From Polaromonas sp. (lineage in GTDB: Bacteria > Pseudomonadota > Gammaproteobacteria > Burkholderiales > Burkholderiaceae_C): a stretch of 64,000 nucleotides of DNA. Shown here piece by piece: positions 16,488 to 26,133 of this stretch (positions within the stretch are counted from its first letter, which is position 1; the number at the start of each line of letters is the position of its first letter). A program made the position numbers and the translations under genes. Location: positions 1-64,000 of the forward strand of contig NZ_JAQSDN010000040.1 of assembly GCF_029945925.1 (NCBI RefSeq). Reading direction: 5' to 3'. The notes beneath the pieces were generated by a model. The model saw nothing but the letters and a program-made list of their open reading frames with translations. It was not told the origin of the DNA and searched no databases.

Positions 16488-17446
16488 GCGGCGGGGTCAC
16501 CCGCCTTGTCTTCGTCCCTGGATGGCCAGGTGCGCTCGGCCTCGGCGGCCTTCAGCCGGGTCTGCTCGATCAGGAACTCCATGAACACCCGGGCCCGCGC
16601 CGGCACGTATTTGCGGCTGGGCAGGGCCGCGTACAGGGTGAAACGGCCGGTGATCCAGGGCGCCAGCACGCGCCGCAGCTGCCCGTCGCGCAGGTAATTG
16701 GCCACCAGGTCGAGCGGCTGCGCGCTGATGCCGGTGCCGTCCAGCGTGGCGCGCAGCAGGGTGTCGCTGTGGTTGGCCATCATCACGGGCTTGACCTCCA
16801 CGGCCACCTCCCGGTCCCCCTCCTCGGGGTTGATCAACTGCCATTCGCGCTGGCGGATACCTGCCTGGCTGAGCCTCAGCAGGGCGTGGTTCTTCAGGTC
16901 ATCCGGCTGGCGCGGCGTGCCGCTACTCCGCAGGTAGCGCGGTGAAGCACACAGGAGGCCCTCCGAAACAATCACCGGACGCGCCACCACGTTGGCGTCA
17001 TACAGCCGACCGGCGCCCAGAATCGTCAGGTCGTAATCCTCAATCGGCGGCACCAGCGGCGAATCCACCGTGATGTCCAGCACCACCTTGGGATAACGGC
17101 GGCGGAACTCGGCCACCAGGGGCGCAATGATGTGCACCGCCATCACGGGCTGGGTGTGAATACGCAGCAGGCCGGCCAGTTCGTCGGTTTGCTGACGCGT
17201 GGAAGCCTCGGCCTGGTCCACGTCGTTGAGGATGTGCCGCACCCGCTGCAGGTAGGACTGCCCGGCCTCGGTCAGCGACAGTTTGCGGGTGGTGCGCTGC
17301 AGCAGGCGGGCTCCCAGATGCTGCTCCAGATCCGTGATCAGGCGGGTCATCACGGCCGGCGACATGTCCAGCGTTCTGGCGGCAGCGGCAAATCCGCCGT
17401 CGTCCACGACTTGCTGGAAGGCGCGCATGGATAAAAGTCGGTCCAT
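16484..17446 (-). CDS. LysR family transcriptional regulator
   Basis: 320 residues. Winged helix-turn-helix at the N-terminus (MRAFQQVVDDGGFAAAARTLDMSPAVMTRLI) and a periplasmic-binding-fold effector domain after residue 90. It resembles the DNA-binding-only-conserved LysR group with the LLQRTTRKLSLTEAG motif. The target is not evident: it is divergent from the DUF4148 gene across a 210-bp AT-rich gap, which is the natural place for its operator. Confidence 0.93.
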   Translation of the reverse strand: MDRLLSMRAFQQVVDDGGFAAAARTLDMSPAVMTRLITDLEQHLGARLLQRTTRKLSLTEAGQSYLQRVRHILNDVDQAEASTRQQTDELAGLLRIHTQPVMAVHIIAPLVAEFRRRYPKVVLDITVDSPLVPPIEDYDLTILGAGRLYDANVVARPVIVSEGLLCASPRYLRSSGTPRQPDDLKNHALLRLSQAGIRQREWQLINPEEGDREVAVEVKPVMMANHSDTLLRATLDGTGISAQPLDLVANYLRDGQLRRVLAPWITGRFTLYAALPSRKYVPARARVFMEFLIEQTRLKAAEAERTWPSRDEDKAGDPAA

Positions 17447-17656
17447 AGGGTAATTACCAGTAATTCAAGTCCTCATTGTTCCATAAACAGCAATTAGTAA
17501 TTGATTGATGCGCTATTTTTCTTTGTTTGATGCAACAGTAAAGTTCATACATCGATGAGCCGCAACCAATAAACGACTCACCGAGGCTGGACAGACGGGG
17601 ATCAAAAGCCCGCCATGCCCGGACATGTTTATTCACTCTTCCAAGGAAATTTCATC

Positions 17657-17950
17657 ATGACCGCTTCCAAATTCTTCGCTGTTGCCGCTCTTGCCACTGT
17701 TGCCTCTTTCGGCGCCCAGGCTGACGAAGCTGACGGTTCGCAGTTTGCCGTCCAGTTCAACTCAACCCGCTCTGTGGCCGAAGTGCGCGCTGAAGCCGCC
17801 GCCAAAGTGAAAACCCACAGCCAGGAGCCCGCAGGTTCGCGCGTTGCGGCCACCGTGCAGTCTTCGACCGACCGCGCCACCGTGCGTGCACAAGCGGCTG
17901 ACGCTGTCCGCCTGGGCCAGATCCCGCGCGGCGAAGCCAGCTACATGTAA
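17657..17950 (+). CDS. DUF4148 family secreted protein
   Basis: 97 residues. Signal peptide of about 20 residues (MTASKFFAVAALATVASFGAQA) and a mature part with two RSVAEVRAEA/RATVRAQAADAVRLGQIPRGE-type segments that define DUF4148, a family of small exported proteins abundant in Burkholderiales. Function unknown. ATG 17657 is preceded by AAGGAA at 17643. A strong terminator follows, so it is monocistronic. Confidence 0.88.
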   Translation: MTASKFFAVAALATVASFGAQADEADGSQFAVQFNSTRSVAEVRAEAAAKVKTHSQEPAGSRVAATVQSSTDRATVRAQAADAVRLGQIPRGEASYM

Positions 17951-17983
17951 TTGAGCTGACTGGCCGATTTTCGGCCCATCGAG

Positions 17984-18017
17984 AACCGTTCGGGGGCTCC
18001 CTCCGGGCGGTTTTTTT
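17984..18017 (+). terminator. Rho-independent terminator after the DUF4148 gene
   Basis: Arms AACCGTTCGGGGG and CCTCCGGGCGGTT pair with two internal mismatches, followed by seven T at 18011-18017. Confidence 0.85.
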
Positions 18018-18305
18018 GTTGCGGCAGAAAGCGCCACCTGACCCCTGCGGCGCGTTACTGCCACACGCAGCACCGTTGCGGCAAATGTCACAGCGCGTGA
18101 GGGCGGTCGGCCTACCCAGTCACAGGGTAATCCCTGGAATCGATGGCGCGCTTACGTATGAGGGCCGCGATCCGGCTCACCAGCGTTTCCCTCGCCCTCC
18201 CCCTGCGGTTTACCCGACCTCAGGAATCCACAGGTCCTCATGGCTTTCCCCATTCATGCAGTGGGCTTTTTTGCGTGGCTCAGGCGGTTCAGGCCTGTGG
18301 GCCCG
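18018..18305. other. Intergenic region without a recognised gene
   Basis: Together with the terminator, about 355 bp separate the DUF4148 and MaoC genes. Short frames are present, but none has a start with a ribosome-binding site or recognisable product. I see no repeat copy here. Confidence 0.5.
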
Positions 18306-18761
18306 TCACGGGTAGCGCCGCACCAGGGACTCGGCCACACACACCGGCCTGGTCGCCCCCTCCCGCTCGACCGTCACTTCCCAGGTCATCTGCTGCCCCT
18401 CTTTGTCAATCGGCTCGCAGGCCAGCAGCTTCAGGCGGGCGCGCAAGCGGCTGCCGACGGGCACCGGCGCCGTGAAACGCACCCGGTTGAGCCCGTAATT
18501 GACGCCCATGCGGGACTGGACGATCTCCAGGGACGATTCAAAAAATTTAGGCAACAGCGACAGGGTCAGGAATCCGTGCGCAATCGGCCCGCCGAACGGA
18601 CCCGCCCTGGCTTTTTCCGGGTCCACATGGATCCACTGGTGGTCGCCGGTGGCTTCGGCAAACTGGTTGACCTGCTCCTGGGTGATGGTCAGCCAGTCGC
18701 TGGTCGCGACTTCCTGGCCGACACAGGCAGCCAGTTCGGAGAGGGTCTGGAAGGTTTTCAT
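18306..18761 (-). CDS. MaoC-type (R)-specific enoyl-CoA hydratase
   Basis: 151 residues, single hot-dog domain. The hydratase-2 motif is seen as FAEATGDHQWIHVDPEKA, with catalytic Asp and His, followed by PIAHGFLTLSLLP. Such stand-alone proteins hydrate trans-2-enoyl-CoA to (R)-3-hydroxyacyl-CoA, linking beta-oxidation to polyhydroxyalkanoate synthesis, or act on other acyl-CoAs. Minus strand, 74 bp downstream of the ParA-like gene, possibly co-transcribed. Confidence 0.9.
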   Translation of the reverse strand: MKTFQTLSELAACVGQEVATSDWLTITQEQVNQFAEATGDHQWIHVDPEKARAGPFGGPIAHGFLTLSLLPKFFESSLEIVQSRMGVNYGLNRVRFTAPVPVGSRLRARLKLLACEPIDKEGQQMTWEVTVEREGATRPVCVAESLVRRYP

Positions 18762-18835
18762 GCCCGGACTTTAACGTCCGCACCGATGGCGGCCTGTCCA
18801 GCCAGCGACATGGCCGGCCCCGCAAGCCGCCCCTG

Positions 18836-19453
18836 TCACCGGTCCAGCCAGTGGCAAATGCCCTGCCATTGCTGCAGGTCTTTTTCCACCCGCCCCGGGG
18901 CGACATCGAACACGGTCAAGCCGCGGGCCGCCAGATGGATGTAGTTCTGGGTATCGCGCACATAACCAAGCACCGGCAAGCCCAGGCCTTCGACAAAAGC
19001 GCGCAGCTTGTCGGCCGCAATGGTGCGGGCATCGACGCGCATGCCGACGATGCCGACCTGCATCTTGCCGGCGTGGCGGTGTTCGGCGAGCTGGTCCAGA
19101 AAGCTGCGGGTGGCAAAAATATCAAACACGCTGGGCTGAAGCGGCACGATGACCTTGTCGGCCAGCTTGAGGACGTCGTTAAAGCGCCAGCCGTGCAGGC
19201 CGGCGGGTGTGTCGAGCACCACGTGGGTCGTGCCTTTGGGCGGTTTGACAATCAGGTCGGCGTTGACATCCCAGGTCGAGATCGGCCGCGCTGCCGGGGG
19301 TCGCAAACCCAGCCAGAGCCGGGACGACTGCTGGCGGTCTGCATCGCCGAGCATGACCGCATGACCCTGACTGGCGAAATAACCCGCAATATTGGTCGAC
19401 AGCGTCGTTTTACCGACGCCGCCCTTCGGATTGGCAATCACAACCACAGGCAT
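18836..19453 (-). CDS. ParA/MinD-like P-loop ATPase
   Basis: 205 residues. The deviant Walker A motif NPKGGVGKTTLSTNIAG opens the protein, followed by LGDADRQQSS (Walker A' region) and VVLDTPAGLHG (Walker B). It is short for a chromosomal ParA and has no ParB beside it, so it resembles orphan ParA-like proteins that position cellular cargo. ATG 19453 follows GGGAGA; the longer upstream frame lacks coding character. Confidence 0.9.
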   Translation of the reverse strand: MPVVVIANPKGGVGKTTLSTNIAGYFASQGHAVMLGDADRQQSSRLWLGLRPPAARPISTWDVNADLIVKPPKGTTHVVLDTPAGLHGWRFNDVLKLADKVIVPLQPSVFDIFATRSFLDQLAEHRHAGKMQVGIVGMRVDARTIAADKLRAFVEGLGLPVLGYVRDTQNYIHLAARGLTVFDVAPGRVEKDLQQWQGICHWLDR

Positions 19454-19703
19454 GCGAATCTCCCGGAATTTGGACCCTATGGTAACGGCTGGCACCCCAT
19501 CGGCCAAACCGCGGACGGGACGGACGGCTTGCCACGGAGCCGGCCTCCTTCCGCCCGCGCTGCGGCCATGCCCGGCGTGACATTCCGCGACTTCAATCAA
19601 ATGACCCTCCCGCCCCTGATACGCGGGCGGAGAATGCTCCTGTTTTTATAGCATTAAAGATGGGCACGGCGATGCTGCAGGTGGACAGCCTCTCAAACAT
19701 ACC

Positions 19704-21602
19704 TCAATTGCGCTGGTCCTGCGCCTCCCGCCGCAGCTTTTCCATCGCGCGCCGTTCGACGCAGACCGGATGCCTGCTGTAGGCAGGTTTGGCGCATTGT
19801 TCATTCATGCAGATCTGAAAACCAAGCAACATACGGTCTTCGCAGGCTTGCGCCGGACCGGGCGACTGCGCCGGGACAGCCGCAGGTACCGGCGCGGCGG
19901 CCGCCTTTGCAGCGCCCGTCCCGGCATCCGGGCCTGCCGCGGCCGGCTTGTCCGTGCGCACGGGGGTGGCGCGTTTGGGTGCCGGATGAACGGCGGCAGG
20001 CGCCGCGCCCGCCTTGGCCGAAGGTGAGGATTCCGAAGATCGCGCAACTGGGCTGGCGGGCGCGGCGCCGGCAGCCGTGGCCGGCAGGGTCGCATCAGTT
20101 GGCGCCGCAACCACCGGCGCCGGTTGACCAGACAAGCCCTTGAACACCATGCCGGCCAGTACCAGCACCGCCACCCCGGCCAGCGCGAACAGGGGCATCC
20201 GGGAGCGGCGCACCGGCGGCGCAGGCGTGCCGGCCTCGCCCGAAGCAACCGGTGCACCCATTGGCGGCGGCGCAATCGTGCTGGCAGCAGCGCTGCCCGG
20301 CGCCGGACTGGCAAGCGGCACCGTCGGAGCAACACCCCAAGTTTCATCAGGACCCTCGGCGTCCGGCCCGGCCGGGGCACTGGCTGCAGGAGCGGCCCGG
20401 GTATTGAGAACCTGCAGCCGCGTCCATTCACTGACTTCTTCGGAAAAAGCCCCCGTGGGGGTGGGCCCGCTGCCGGTCCCCGAGCCATCGGCCTCTACCG
20501 TGCCGCCCAGTTTGCGCAGGCGCCGGCGCGCCAGATCGGCGTAAATGCCGGAGGGAAACCTGTCGAGAAACCCTTCCAGGTCTTCCAGGTCCTCGGAGTC
20601 CTTGATGTCCTTCCAGTAGACCAGCTCGAGCTCCTGCGTCACGGTCGAGCCGGTGTCGGTCCCGCTCGTGCTGAGCTTGACGGTGGAGCCGCCCGCGCGT
20701 GAGCGGCCGGTGTCCGTAGCCGTGCCTGCGCGCCCGCCGGACGGGCTCACGGGCGGCACAATGGTCGGGTCCGAAGCATGGCCGCTGGCTTCCTGCAGCG
20801 CAGCCGAAAATTCCTGCGCGGTCGCGAAGCGCTGGTCGCGTTTTTTGGCCAGCGCCCGGGCCATCACCGCGTCGATGGCAGGCGGCAACAGCGTGTTGAA
20901 GCTGCTGGGCGCGGCCGGGGTGTGACCCACAATCTGCTGGATGATCGCAAAGTCGGTATCGCCGTCGAAGGGCCGCTTGCCCGTGAGCAGCTGGTACAGC
21001 ACCACGCCCACCGCAAACAGGTCGGCCCGCGCATCGATCGGCAGGCCCTGCACCTGCTCGGGCGACATGTATTTCAGGGTACCCACCATGGTCCCCTGGG
21101 TGCGTGTGGCTTCGCCGGAGTCCTGGATGCGGGCCACGCCAAAATCGGTGAGCTTGACCCGTCCATCGGCCTCGATCAGCAGGTTGGCCGGCTTGACATC
21201 GCGGTGCACGATGTTCTGCCGGTGCGCATAGTCCAGCGCAGACAACAACTCCCGGACCATGCGCAGCGTTTCCTCCAGCGAATAACGCCGGCCCGCGTCC
21301 AGATGGTGTTTGAGGTCTTCGCCCTGGATGAACTCCATGACCAGAAAGGCCATGTCACCATGGCGGTCCGAGTCATACACACTGACGATATGGGGGTGCT
21401 GCAGGCGGGCCGCCGAATGCGCCTCGGTGCGAAAACGCGCTTCGTACTCGGCAGCGGCCTCTTCCGACAGGTTTTCCACCTTGATGGTCTTGATCGCCAC
21501 GCGGCGGTCCAGGTTGGGGTCGCGCGCCTCGTAGACCAGCCCCATCGCGCCTTTGCCCAGCACGCGAATGATGTCGTAGCGGCCCAGCTTGTTGAGGCTC
21601 AT
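19704..21602 (-). CDS. Eukaryotic-type Ser/Thr protein kinase, membrane anchored
   Basis: 632 residues. Kinase domain at about 1-270 with [12 protein letters not shown] (glycine loop), AIKTIK (ATP lysine), [10 protein letters not shown] (catalytic loop) and LTDFGVARI (DFG), so it should be active. A Pro/Ala-rich linker leads to one membrane helix near residue 470 ([19 protein letters not shown]), then a low-complexity Ala/Pro segment and a Cys-containing tail ([17 protein letters not shown]). The tail would be outside the cytoplasm. The cyclase-FHA gene 80 bp upstream on the same strand offers a likely phosphothreonine-binding partner. Confidence 0.95.
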   Translation of the reverse strand: MSLNKLGRYDIIRVLGKGAMGLVYEARDPNLDRRVAIKTIKVENLSEEAAAEYEARFRTEAHSAARLQHPHIVSVYDSDRHGDMAFLVMEFIQGEDLKHHLDAGRRYSLEETLRMVRELLSALDYAHRQNIVHRDVKPANLLIEADGRVKLTDFGVARIQDSGEATRTQGTMVGTLKYMSPEQVQGLPIDARADLFAVGVVLYQLLTGKRPFDGDTDFAIIQQIVGHTPAAPSSFNTLLPPAIDAVMARALAKKRDQRFATAQEFSAALQEASGHASDPTIVPPVSPSGGRAGTATDTGRSRAGGSTVKLSTSGTDTGSTVTQELELVYWKDIKDSEDLEDLEGFLDRFPSGIYADLARRRLRKLGGTVEADGSGTGSGPTPTGAFSEEVSEWTRLQVLNTRAAPAASAPAGPDAEGPDETWGVAPTVPLASPAPGSAAASTIAPPPMGAPVASGEAGTPAPPVRRSRMPLFALAGVAVLVLAGMVFKGLSGQPAPVVAAPTDATLPATAAGAAPASPVARSSESSPSAKAGAAPAAVHPAPKRATPVRTDKPAAAGPDAGTGAAKAAAAPVPAAVPAQSPGPAQACEDRMLLGFQICMNEQCAKPAYSRHPVCVERRAMEKLRREAQDQRN

Positions 21603-21682
21603 GGGTTAAAAAAGGGAGAAAGGGGAAAAAGGAAAAGACCAGATGGATACGTTTGGAAACAGCAATTCTATCGGCCGCCGCG

Positions 21683-22570
21683 TCAGCTGCTGATGCAAAA
21701 GCTGATCATCGGGCTGCCTTCCTTGCGTTCGCACCCGGCGCTGATCTGTCCGCTGCCGACCAGGTAACACTCGGTGCGGCGCAGCACCACGGCTTCGTTC
21801 TGGTTGCCAAAGTAGACCCAGGTGCCATAACTTGACGCATCGCTGAGCACGAACTGCCCACCGCGCCACTCCAGCGTGGCGTGCATGCGGGACACCCGCG
21901 GATCGTTCAGGGCGAGTGACGCGCCGGCGCCACGGCCAATGGACATCCTGGCGCTGCCGGCGTTGATTTGCACAGCCTGCGTGCCAGCCACCAGTTCCAG
22001 AACCAGCGGCCCGGCATCGGTGGCCATCGAGCGGCCCATCATGGTGGCGTCGTCATCGCGGCCGCTTTGCCATTCCACCCGATACACCAGGCTGGCTTCC
22101 GCCTTGCCGCGCAGGTGCATGGGGCCCAGGCTGCGCAAGGAAGCCCGCTGCACCGGCCCCAGGGCCGCCCAGACGTTCTGCGTGGTGAGAATCTGCGCCG
22201 CGCCGGCCAGGTCGGCCAGGCGCGCCGCCGAATTGACGGTATCGCCAAAACAGTCGCCGTCGATCTCGATCACATCGCCCGACTCCATGCCCATCTGCAT
22301 CTGTACCGGAGCGCCAGTGCCGCCGGGCTGGATGGGTTTGTCGAGGAAACGTTTCTGGATGGCGACACAGGCGGCCAGCGCATCGCCCTCCTGTGGAAAC
22401 ACGACAAACAGCCCGTCGCCGAGCAGCTTGACGACCCGGCCGCTGTGCTGCTCGAAGACCTGGCTCAGGGCGCCGACCAGCTGCGTGACAAAGCGCGAGG
22501 CGGTTTCATCCCCCAGCCGCTCGAACATGCTGGTGCTGCCGACGAGATCGGCAAAAACGACGGTGGTCAT
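21683..22570 (-). CDS. Class III nucleotide cyclase domain fused to FHA domain
   Basis: 295 residues. Residues 1-170 form a class III adenylate/guanylate cyclase homology domain: TVVFADLVGSTSMF and KLLGDGLFVVFP carry the two metal-binding aspartates, and GDTVNSAARLAD the transition-state region. Residues about 195-290 form an FHA phosphothreonine-binding domain (SIGRGAGASLALNDPRVSRMHATLEW, SSYGTWV). It lies immediately upstream of the Ser/Thr kinase gene, so phosphorylation may recruit or regulate the cyclase. Whether it makes cAMP, cGMP or nothing is not settled by sequence. Start chosen at the ATG before TTVVFAD. Confidence 0.9.
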   Translation of the reverse strand: MTTVVFADLVGSTSMFERLGDETASRFVTQLVGALSQVFEQHSGRVVKLLGDGLFVVFPQEGDALAACVAIQKRFLDKPIQPGGTGAPVQMQMGMESGDVIEIDGDCFGDTVNSAARLADLAGAAQILTTQNVWAALGPVQRASLRSLGPMHLRGKAEASLVYRVEWQSGRDDDATMMGRSMATDAGPLVLELVAGTQAVQINAGSARMSIGRGAGASLALNDPRVSRMHATLEWRGGQFVLSDASSYGTWVYFGNQNEAVVLRRTECYLVGSGQISAGCERKEGSPMISFCISS

Positions 22571-22742
22571 GCAAACATTCTGGAAAACCGGAGGGCAGAA
22601 CAGACCGGTACGCACGTGGTATCAAACGGTAACACGTAACCTTTTGTTCTCATATTGGCGATTTTTACAGAAAATCACCGGATCCCGCGTGTGAAGTTTT
22701 TACCGACGACGCCCGCCACCCACAGGGCGATGGCGCCTGGCG

Positions 22743-23498
22743 TCAGCGCAAACCGTCCCAGAGCAACTTGCAGCCGGTGAGGAACATGCCGCCGTACAGC
22801 ACCCGGTAAAACAGCACCTGGCCGATGCGCCTGGCCATGCGTACACCGGCCCAGACGCCCACAGGCGCCAGCGGCAGCAGGACCAGCGAGGTCGCCATGT
22901 TGCGCAGGTCCAGCAGCCCCAGCCAGGCATAGGGAATCCATTTGGAGAGGTTGATCACAAAGAAGAAAAACGCCAGGGTGGCGGTGAATTTGAGCGGGCT
23001 CAGGCGCAGCGGAATGACGTAGGCGCTGATGGGCGGGCCGCCGGCATGGGCCACAAAACTGGTGAAGCCCGAGGTCGCGGTCAACAGCGCCCCCAGCCAC
23101 TTCGGCGGCGGCGGGCTGTCGGGCCGGGGCGGGAAAAGCAGGCGCTGCGCCAGAAACAGCAGGGTGAAAAAACCCACGATGCCGGCCACGACCTTGCCGT
23201 CGAGCAGGCTGAACAACAGCGCGCCGATCAGCGTGCCCACCAGACCGCAAGGCACCAGGAACTTCAGCAGCTTGAGATCGAAATCCTTGCGGAACGCCGC
23301 CATGCCGAGCAGGTCCATCAGCAGCAGCACCGGCATCAGGATGGCCGCCGCCTGCGGCACGGTCACCGCCAACGCCATCATGGGCACGGCCAGCGAGCCG
23401 AAACCCGCCCCGAACCCGCTTTTGCTGACCCCCAGCAACAGCACGGCGGGCACCGCCACGGCGTAGAAGAAGGGGTCGGTGATGAGCGGAAAGGTCAC
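22743..23498 (-). CDS. TSUP family anion exporter (TauE/SafE type)
   Basis: 251 residues with about eight membrane helices. The N-terminal LLGVSKSGFGAGFGSLAVPMMAL and the repeated FTSFVAHAGGPPISAYV motif define the TauE/SafE family, which exports sulfite, sulfoacetate or other small organosulfur anions. Substrate unknown; neighbours give no clue. It is monocistronic, with 170 bp of non-coding DNA on each side. Confidence 0.92.
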   Translation of the reverse strand: MTFPLITDPFFYAVAVPAVLLLGVSKSGFGAGFGSLAVPMMALAVTVPQAAAILMPVLLLMDLLGMAAFRKDFDLKLLKFLVPCGLVGTLIGALLFSLLDGKVVAGIVGFFTLLFLAQRLLFPPRPDSPPPPKWLGALLTATSGFTSFVAHAGGPPISAYVIPLRLSPLKFTATLAFFFFVINLSKWIPYAWLGLLDLRNMATSLVLLPLAPVGVWAGVRMARRIGQVLFYRVLYGGMFLTGCKLLWDGLR

Positions 23499-23679
23499 GG
23501 TTTTGCAGGCGAAAGCTGCCGATTATCAGGCCTGCCAGAACCAACACGACTCAGAGTCATGCAGCACAGATCTGCCCTCGGACCGGCTTTTATACATCCA
23601 ATCGGCCTCCAGCCCTTGACGGACGGGCGCCAGCAGCTATTATTTCAGGAGCAGCGCCCGACTGAAGGGGCCAGCCGGT

Positions 23680-24396
23680 TCACTCGTGTGTTTCCAGACC
23701 CAGGTAGGCTTTCTGGATCTCCGGGCGTGTCAGCAACTCGCTGGCCTCGCCCTGCGCGACGATGCGGCCCTCCTCCATCACGTAGGCGCGTTTGGCCAGC
23801 TCCATGGCCATGGCCACGTTCTGCTCCACCAGCAGCACCGAGGTGCCCTGCGCGTTGATCTGCCGGATGATGCGGAACATGTCCATCACGATCAGCGGCG
23901 CCAGGCCCAGGGACGGCTCGTCGAGCAGCAGCAAGCCGGGCCGCGCCATCAGGGCACGGCCAATCGCCACCATCTGCTGCTGGCCGCCCGAGAGCGACCC
24001 TGCGGGGCTGTCCAGCTTGACCTTGAGCACCGGAAACAGCGACAGCACATGCTCCAGCGACGCCTTGCGATGCGCCTTGGCCGATGCAATGAAACTGCCC
24101 AGCTCCAGGTTGTCCAGCACCGTCATCTGGGTGAACAACCTGCGGCCCTCCGGCACGATGGCAATACCGGCCTCGCAAAACCGGTGGCTGGCCAGTTCGG
24201 TGATGTCCCGTCCGTTGAAACGCAGGCTGCCCGTGCGTACCCGGTGCATGCCCGCAATGGCATTGATCAGCGTGGTTTTTCCGGCGCCGTTGGGGCCGAC
24301 CACACACACCAGCTCGCCGGGCTGGACCTCCAGCGTGACATCCCACAGCGCCGGCGCTGCACCGTAATTCACCGAGATATTCCTGACTTCAAGCAT
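23680..24396 (-). CDS. livF: Branched-chain-type ABC transporter ATP-binding protein LivF-like
   Basis: 238 residues. Walker A GPNGAGKTT, signature LSGGQQQ and Walker B LLLLDEPSLGL are intact; the C-terminal YLG motif is typical of LivF. It energises uptake by the HAAT-family transporter encoded upstream. Overlaps the livM-livG fusion by 8 nt and is the last gene of operon A. The substrate is probably an aromatic or related carboxylate rather than an amino acid, judging from the catabolic genes in the operon. Confidence 0.93.
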   Translation of the reverse strand: MLEVRNISVNYGAAPALWDVTLEVQPGELVCVVGPNGAGKTTLINAIAGMHRVRTGSLRFNGRDITELASHRFCEAGIAIVPEGRRLFTQMTVLDNLELGSFIASAKAHRKASLEHVLSLFPVLKVKLDSPAGSLSGGQQQMVAIGRALMARPGLLLLDEPSLGLAPLIVMDMFRIIRQINAQGTSVLLVEQNVAMAMELAKRAYVMEEGRIVAQGEASELLTRPEIQKAYLGLETHE

Positions 24397-26122
24397 GGGG
24401 TGTCCCCAGGTAAGCGCTGACCACTTCGCTGTTTTGCATCACTTCCCGAGCCGGGCCGACGGCGATGAGCTTGCCGTAGTTGAGCACGGCCACGCGGTCG
24501 GCCAGCGCCATCACCGCACGCATGACGTGCTCGACAAACACAATGGTGGCGCCGCGGTCCCTGATCTTGCGTATCAGCGTTATCGCCTCGTTGATTTCTC
24601 CCGGCGTCAGGCCGGAAAGCACCTCGTCGAGCAGCACCAGGCGCGGCCGCGAGGCCAGCGCCCGGGTCAGCTCGAGAAACTTGCGCTGGTGCAGATTCAG
24701 GTCATCGGGCAGCGCATCGGCCTTGTCCTGCAAGCCGGTGAAGGCCAGCCACTTCCAGGCTTCCTGCGTGGCCTGTTCATGGTTCAGCGCGGCGCCGCCA
24801 AACATCGCCACCAGGGCCACGTTTTGCAGCACGGTCAAATGGGCAAAAGGCCTGGGGATCTGGTAGGTGCGCGCGATGCCGGCCTGCGCAATGCTGTGGG
24901 CTTGCAGCCCTGCAAGCTGGCGGCCTTCAAAAAACATCTGCCCGCCGGTCGCCGGGAAATGCCCGCTCACCACATTGATGAAGGTCGACTTGCCCGAACC
25001 GTTGGGGCCCAGCAGGCCGAGAATTTCACCTTCGTGCACCTGCAGGCTCACACCGTCGAGAGCCTGCACGCCCTTGAAAGCCTTGGACAGGTTCTGCACG
25101 TCCAGCAGCACCTTGCCCGAGGCGGCTGGCGCCACGGCCTCGGGGGCAGCAGCGGCCTGCGCCGCAAGCGCCGGCGGAACCGAACGTTTACCCGCCGTGC
25201 GCTTGAGAAAGAAGCCGAGGATGCCGTTGGGCATGAACAGGATCACCAGCACCAGGATCACACCCACGGCCGCCTTGCCGGCAATCGGGTTGTTGCCCGC
25301 CGTGAAGAAGTACATCAGGCAGGTGATCGCGATGGCGCCGACGGCCGGCCCGGCCCAGTGGCGCGTGCCGCCCAGCACACTCATGAGCACCACCGTCAGC
25401 GGCACCACGATGGTGAAGGTCTCGCCCGCCGTCACGTAAGAAACAAACAGCGCATGGATGCCACCGGCCAGGCCTGCCAGCGCGCAAGAGATGCCGAAGG
25501 CCAGCAGCTTGTAGCGGAAAGTCGGCACGCCCATCACCTCGGCCACGTCTTCGTCGTCATGGATGGCAAACAAGCCCATGCCGAGCCGGGACGCCTGGAT
25601 GCGGTAAGAGATCAGCAGTGTCGCGACAGCACCCATGAGGGCCATCAGGTAGATCGACGACGACGCCGTCGGACCGATGGCCGGGATCGCCACCGAATTG
25701 AGGTAAATGCCCGGGCCGCCGTCGATGCGCGTATTGAGCACGATGGTGCCCACCACGAAGGTGATGGCCAGCGTCAGCAGCGCAAACAGCTCGCCGCGCA
25801 CCGACTTGACCCGGAACACCACGGCGCCCAATGCCATGCCCAGCAGGGCCGCCAGCAACGCGGCCGCGGGCAGGGTCCAGAGAAACGGCCAGTTCAGGTT
25901 GGCCGCGAGCCCGGCGGAGGTGTACATGCCGATGCCGAAAAACGCACCATGGCCAAAGGAGAAGTAGCCCGAATACCCCGAGAGAATGTTCCAGGACAAG
26001 GCCAGGATCATCCAGTGGCAGAGCAGATAGAGAAAGGACTCGTAGAAGGCCGGCACGCCGAGCCAGGGCACGCTGGCCAGCAGGGCACCCGCGGCCAGGA
26101 TGCCGATGACTGTTTTGTTCAT
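24389..26122 (-). CDS. Fused ABC permease-ATPase (LivM-LivG)
   Basis: 577 residues. Residues 1-305 are a LivM permease with about nine membrane helices and GYFSFGHGAFFGIGMYT. An Ala/Pro linker (about 315-340) leads to a LivG ATPase with GLLGPNGSGKST (Walker A), LNLHQRKFLELTRAL (signature region) and LVLLDEVLSGL (Walker B). Both halves look complete, so this is a gene fusion rather than a sequencing artefact; such fusions recur in beta-proteobacterial HAAT transporters. Overlaps livF at its 3' end. Confidence 0.94.
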   Translation of the reverse strand: MNKTVIGILAAGALLASVPWLGVPAFYESFLYLLCHWMILALSWNILSGYSGYFSFGHGAFFGIGMYTSAGLAANLNWPFLWTLPAAALLAALLGMALGAVVFRVKSVRGELFALLTLAITFVVGTIVLNTRIDGGPGIYLNSVAIPAIGPTASSSIYLMALMGAVATLLISYRIQASRLGMGLFAIHDDEDVAEVMGVPTFRYKLLAFGISCALAGLAGGIHALFVSYVTAGETFTIVVPLTVVLMSVLGGTRHWAGPAVGAIAITCLMYFFTAGNNPIAGKAAVGVILVLVILFMPNGILGFFLKRTAGKRSVPPALAAQAAAAPEAVAPAASGKVLLDVQNLSKAFKGVQALDGVSLQVHEGEILGLLGPNGSGKSTFINVVSGHFPATGGQMFFEGRQLAGLQAHSIAQAGIARTYQIPRPFAHLTVLQNVALVAMFGGAALNHEQATQEAWKWLAFTGLQDKADALPDDLNLHQRKFLELTRALASRPRLVLLDEVLSGLTPGEINEAITLIRKIRDRGATIVFVEHVMRAVMALADRVAVLNYGKLIAVGPAREVMQNSEVVSAYLGTPHA

Positions 26123-26133
26123 TGTTTAGATCC

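Noticed and set aside
18018-18305. Possible small gene or riboswitch between the DUF4148 and MaoC genes
   Set aside because: Short frames lack ribosome-binding sites and homology, and I could not draw a structure matching a known riboswitch.
18836-19453. Chromosome partition ParA
   Set aside because: No parB or parS-like sites beside it, and it is shorter than chromosomal ParA; kept as an orphan ParA-like ATPase.
24389-26122. Frameshift artefact merging livM and livG
   Set aside because: Both domains are complete and joined by an Ala/Pro linker in a continuous frame; such fusions are known in this transporter family.
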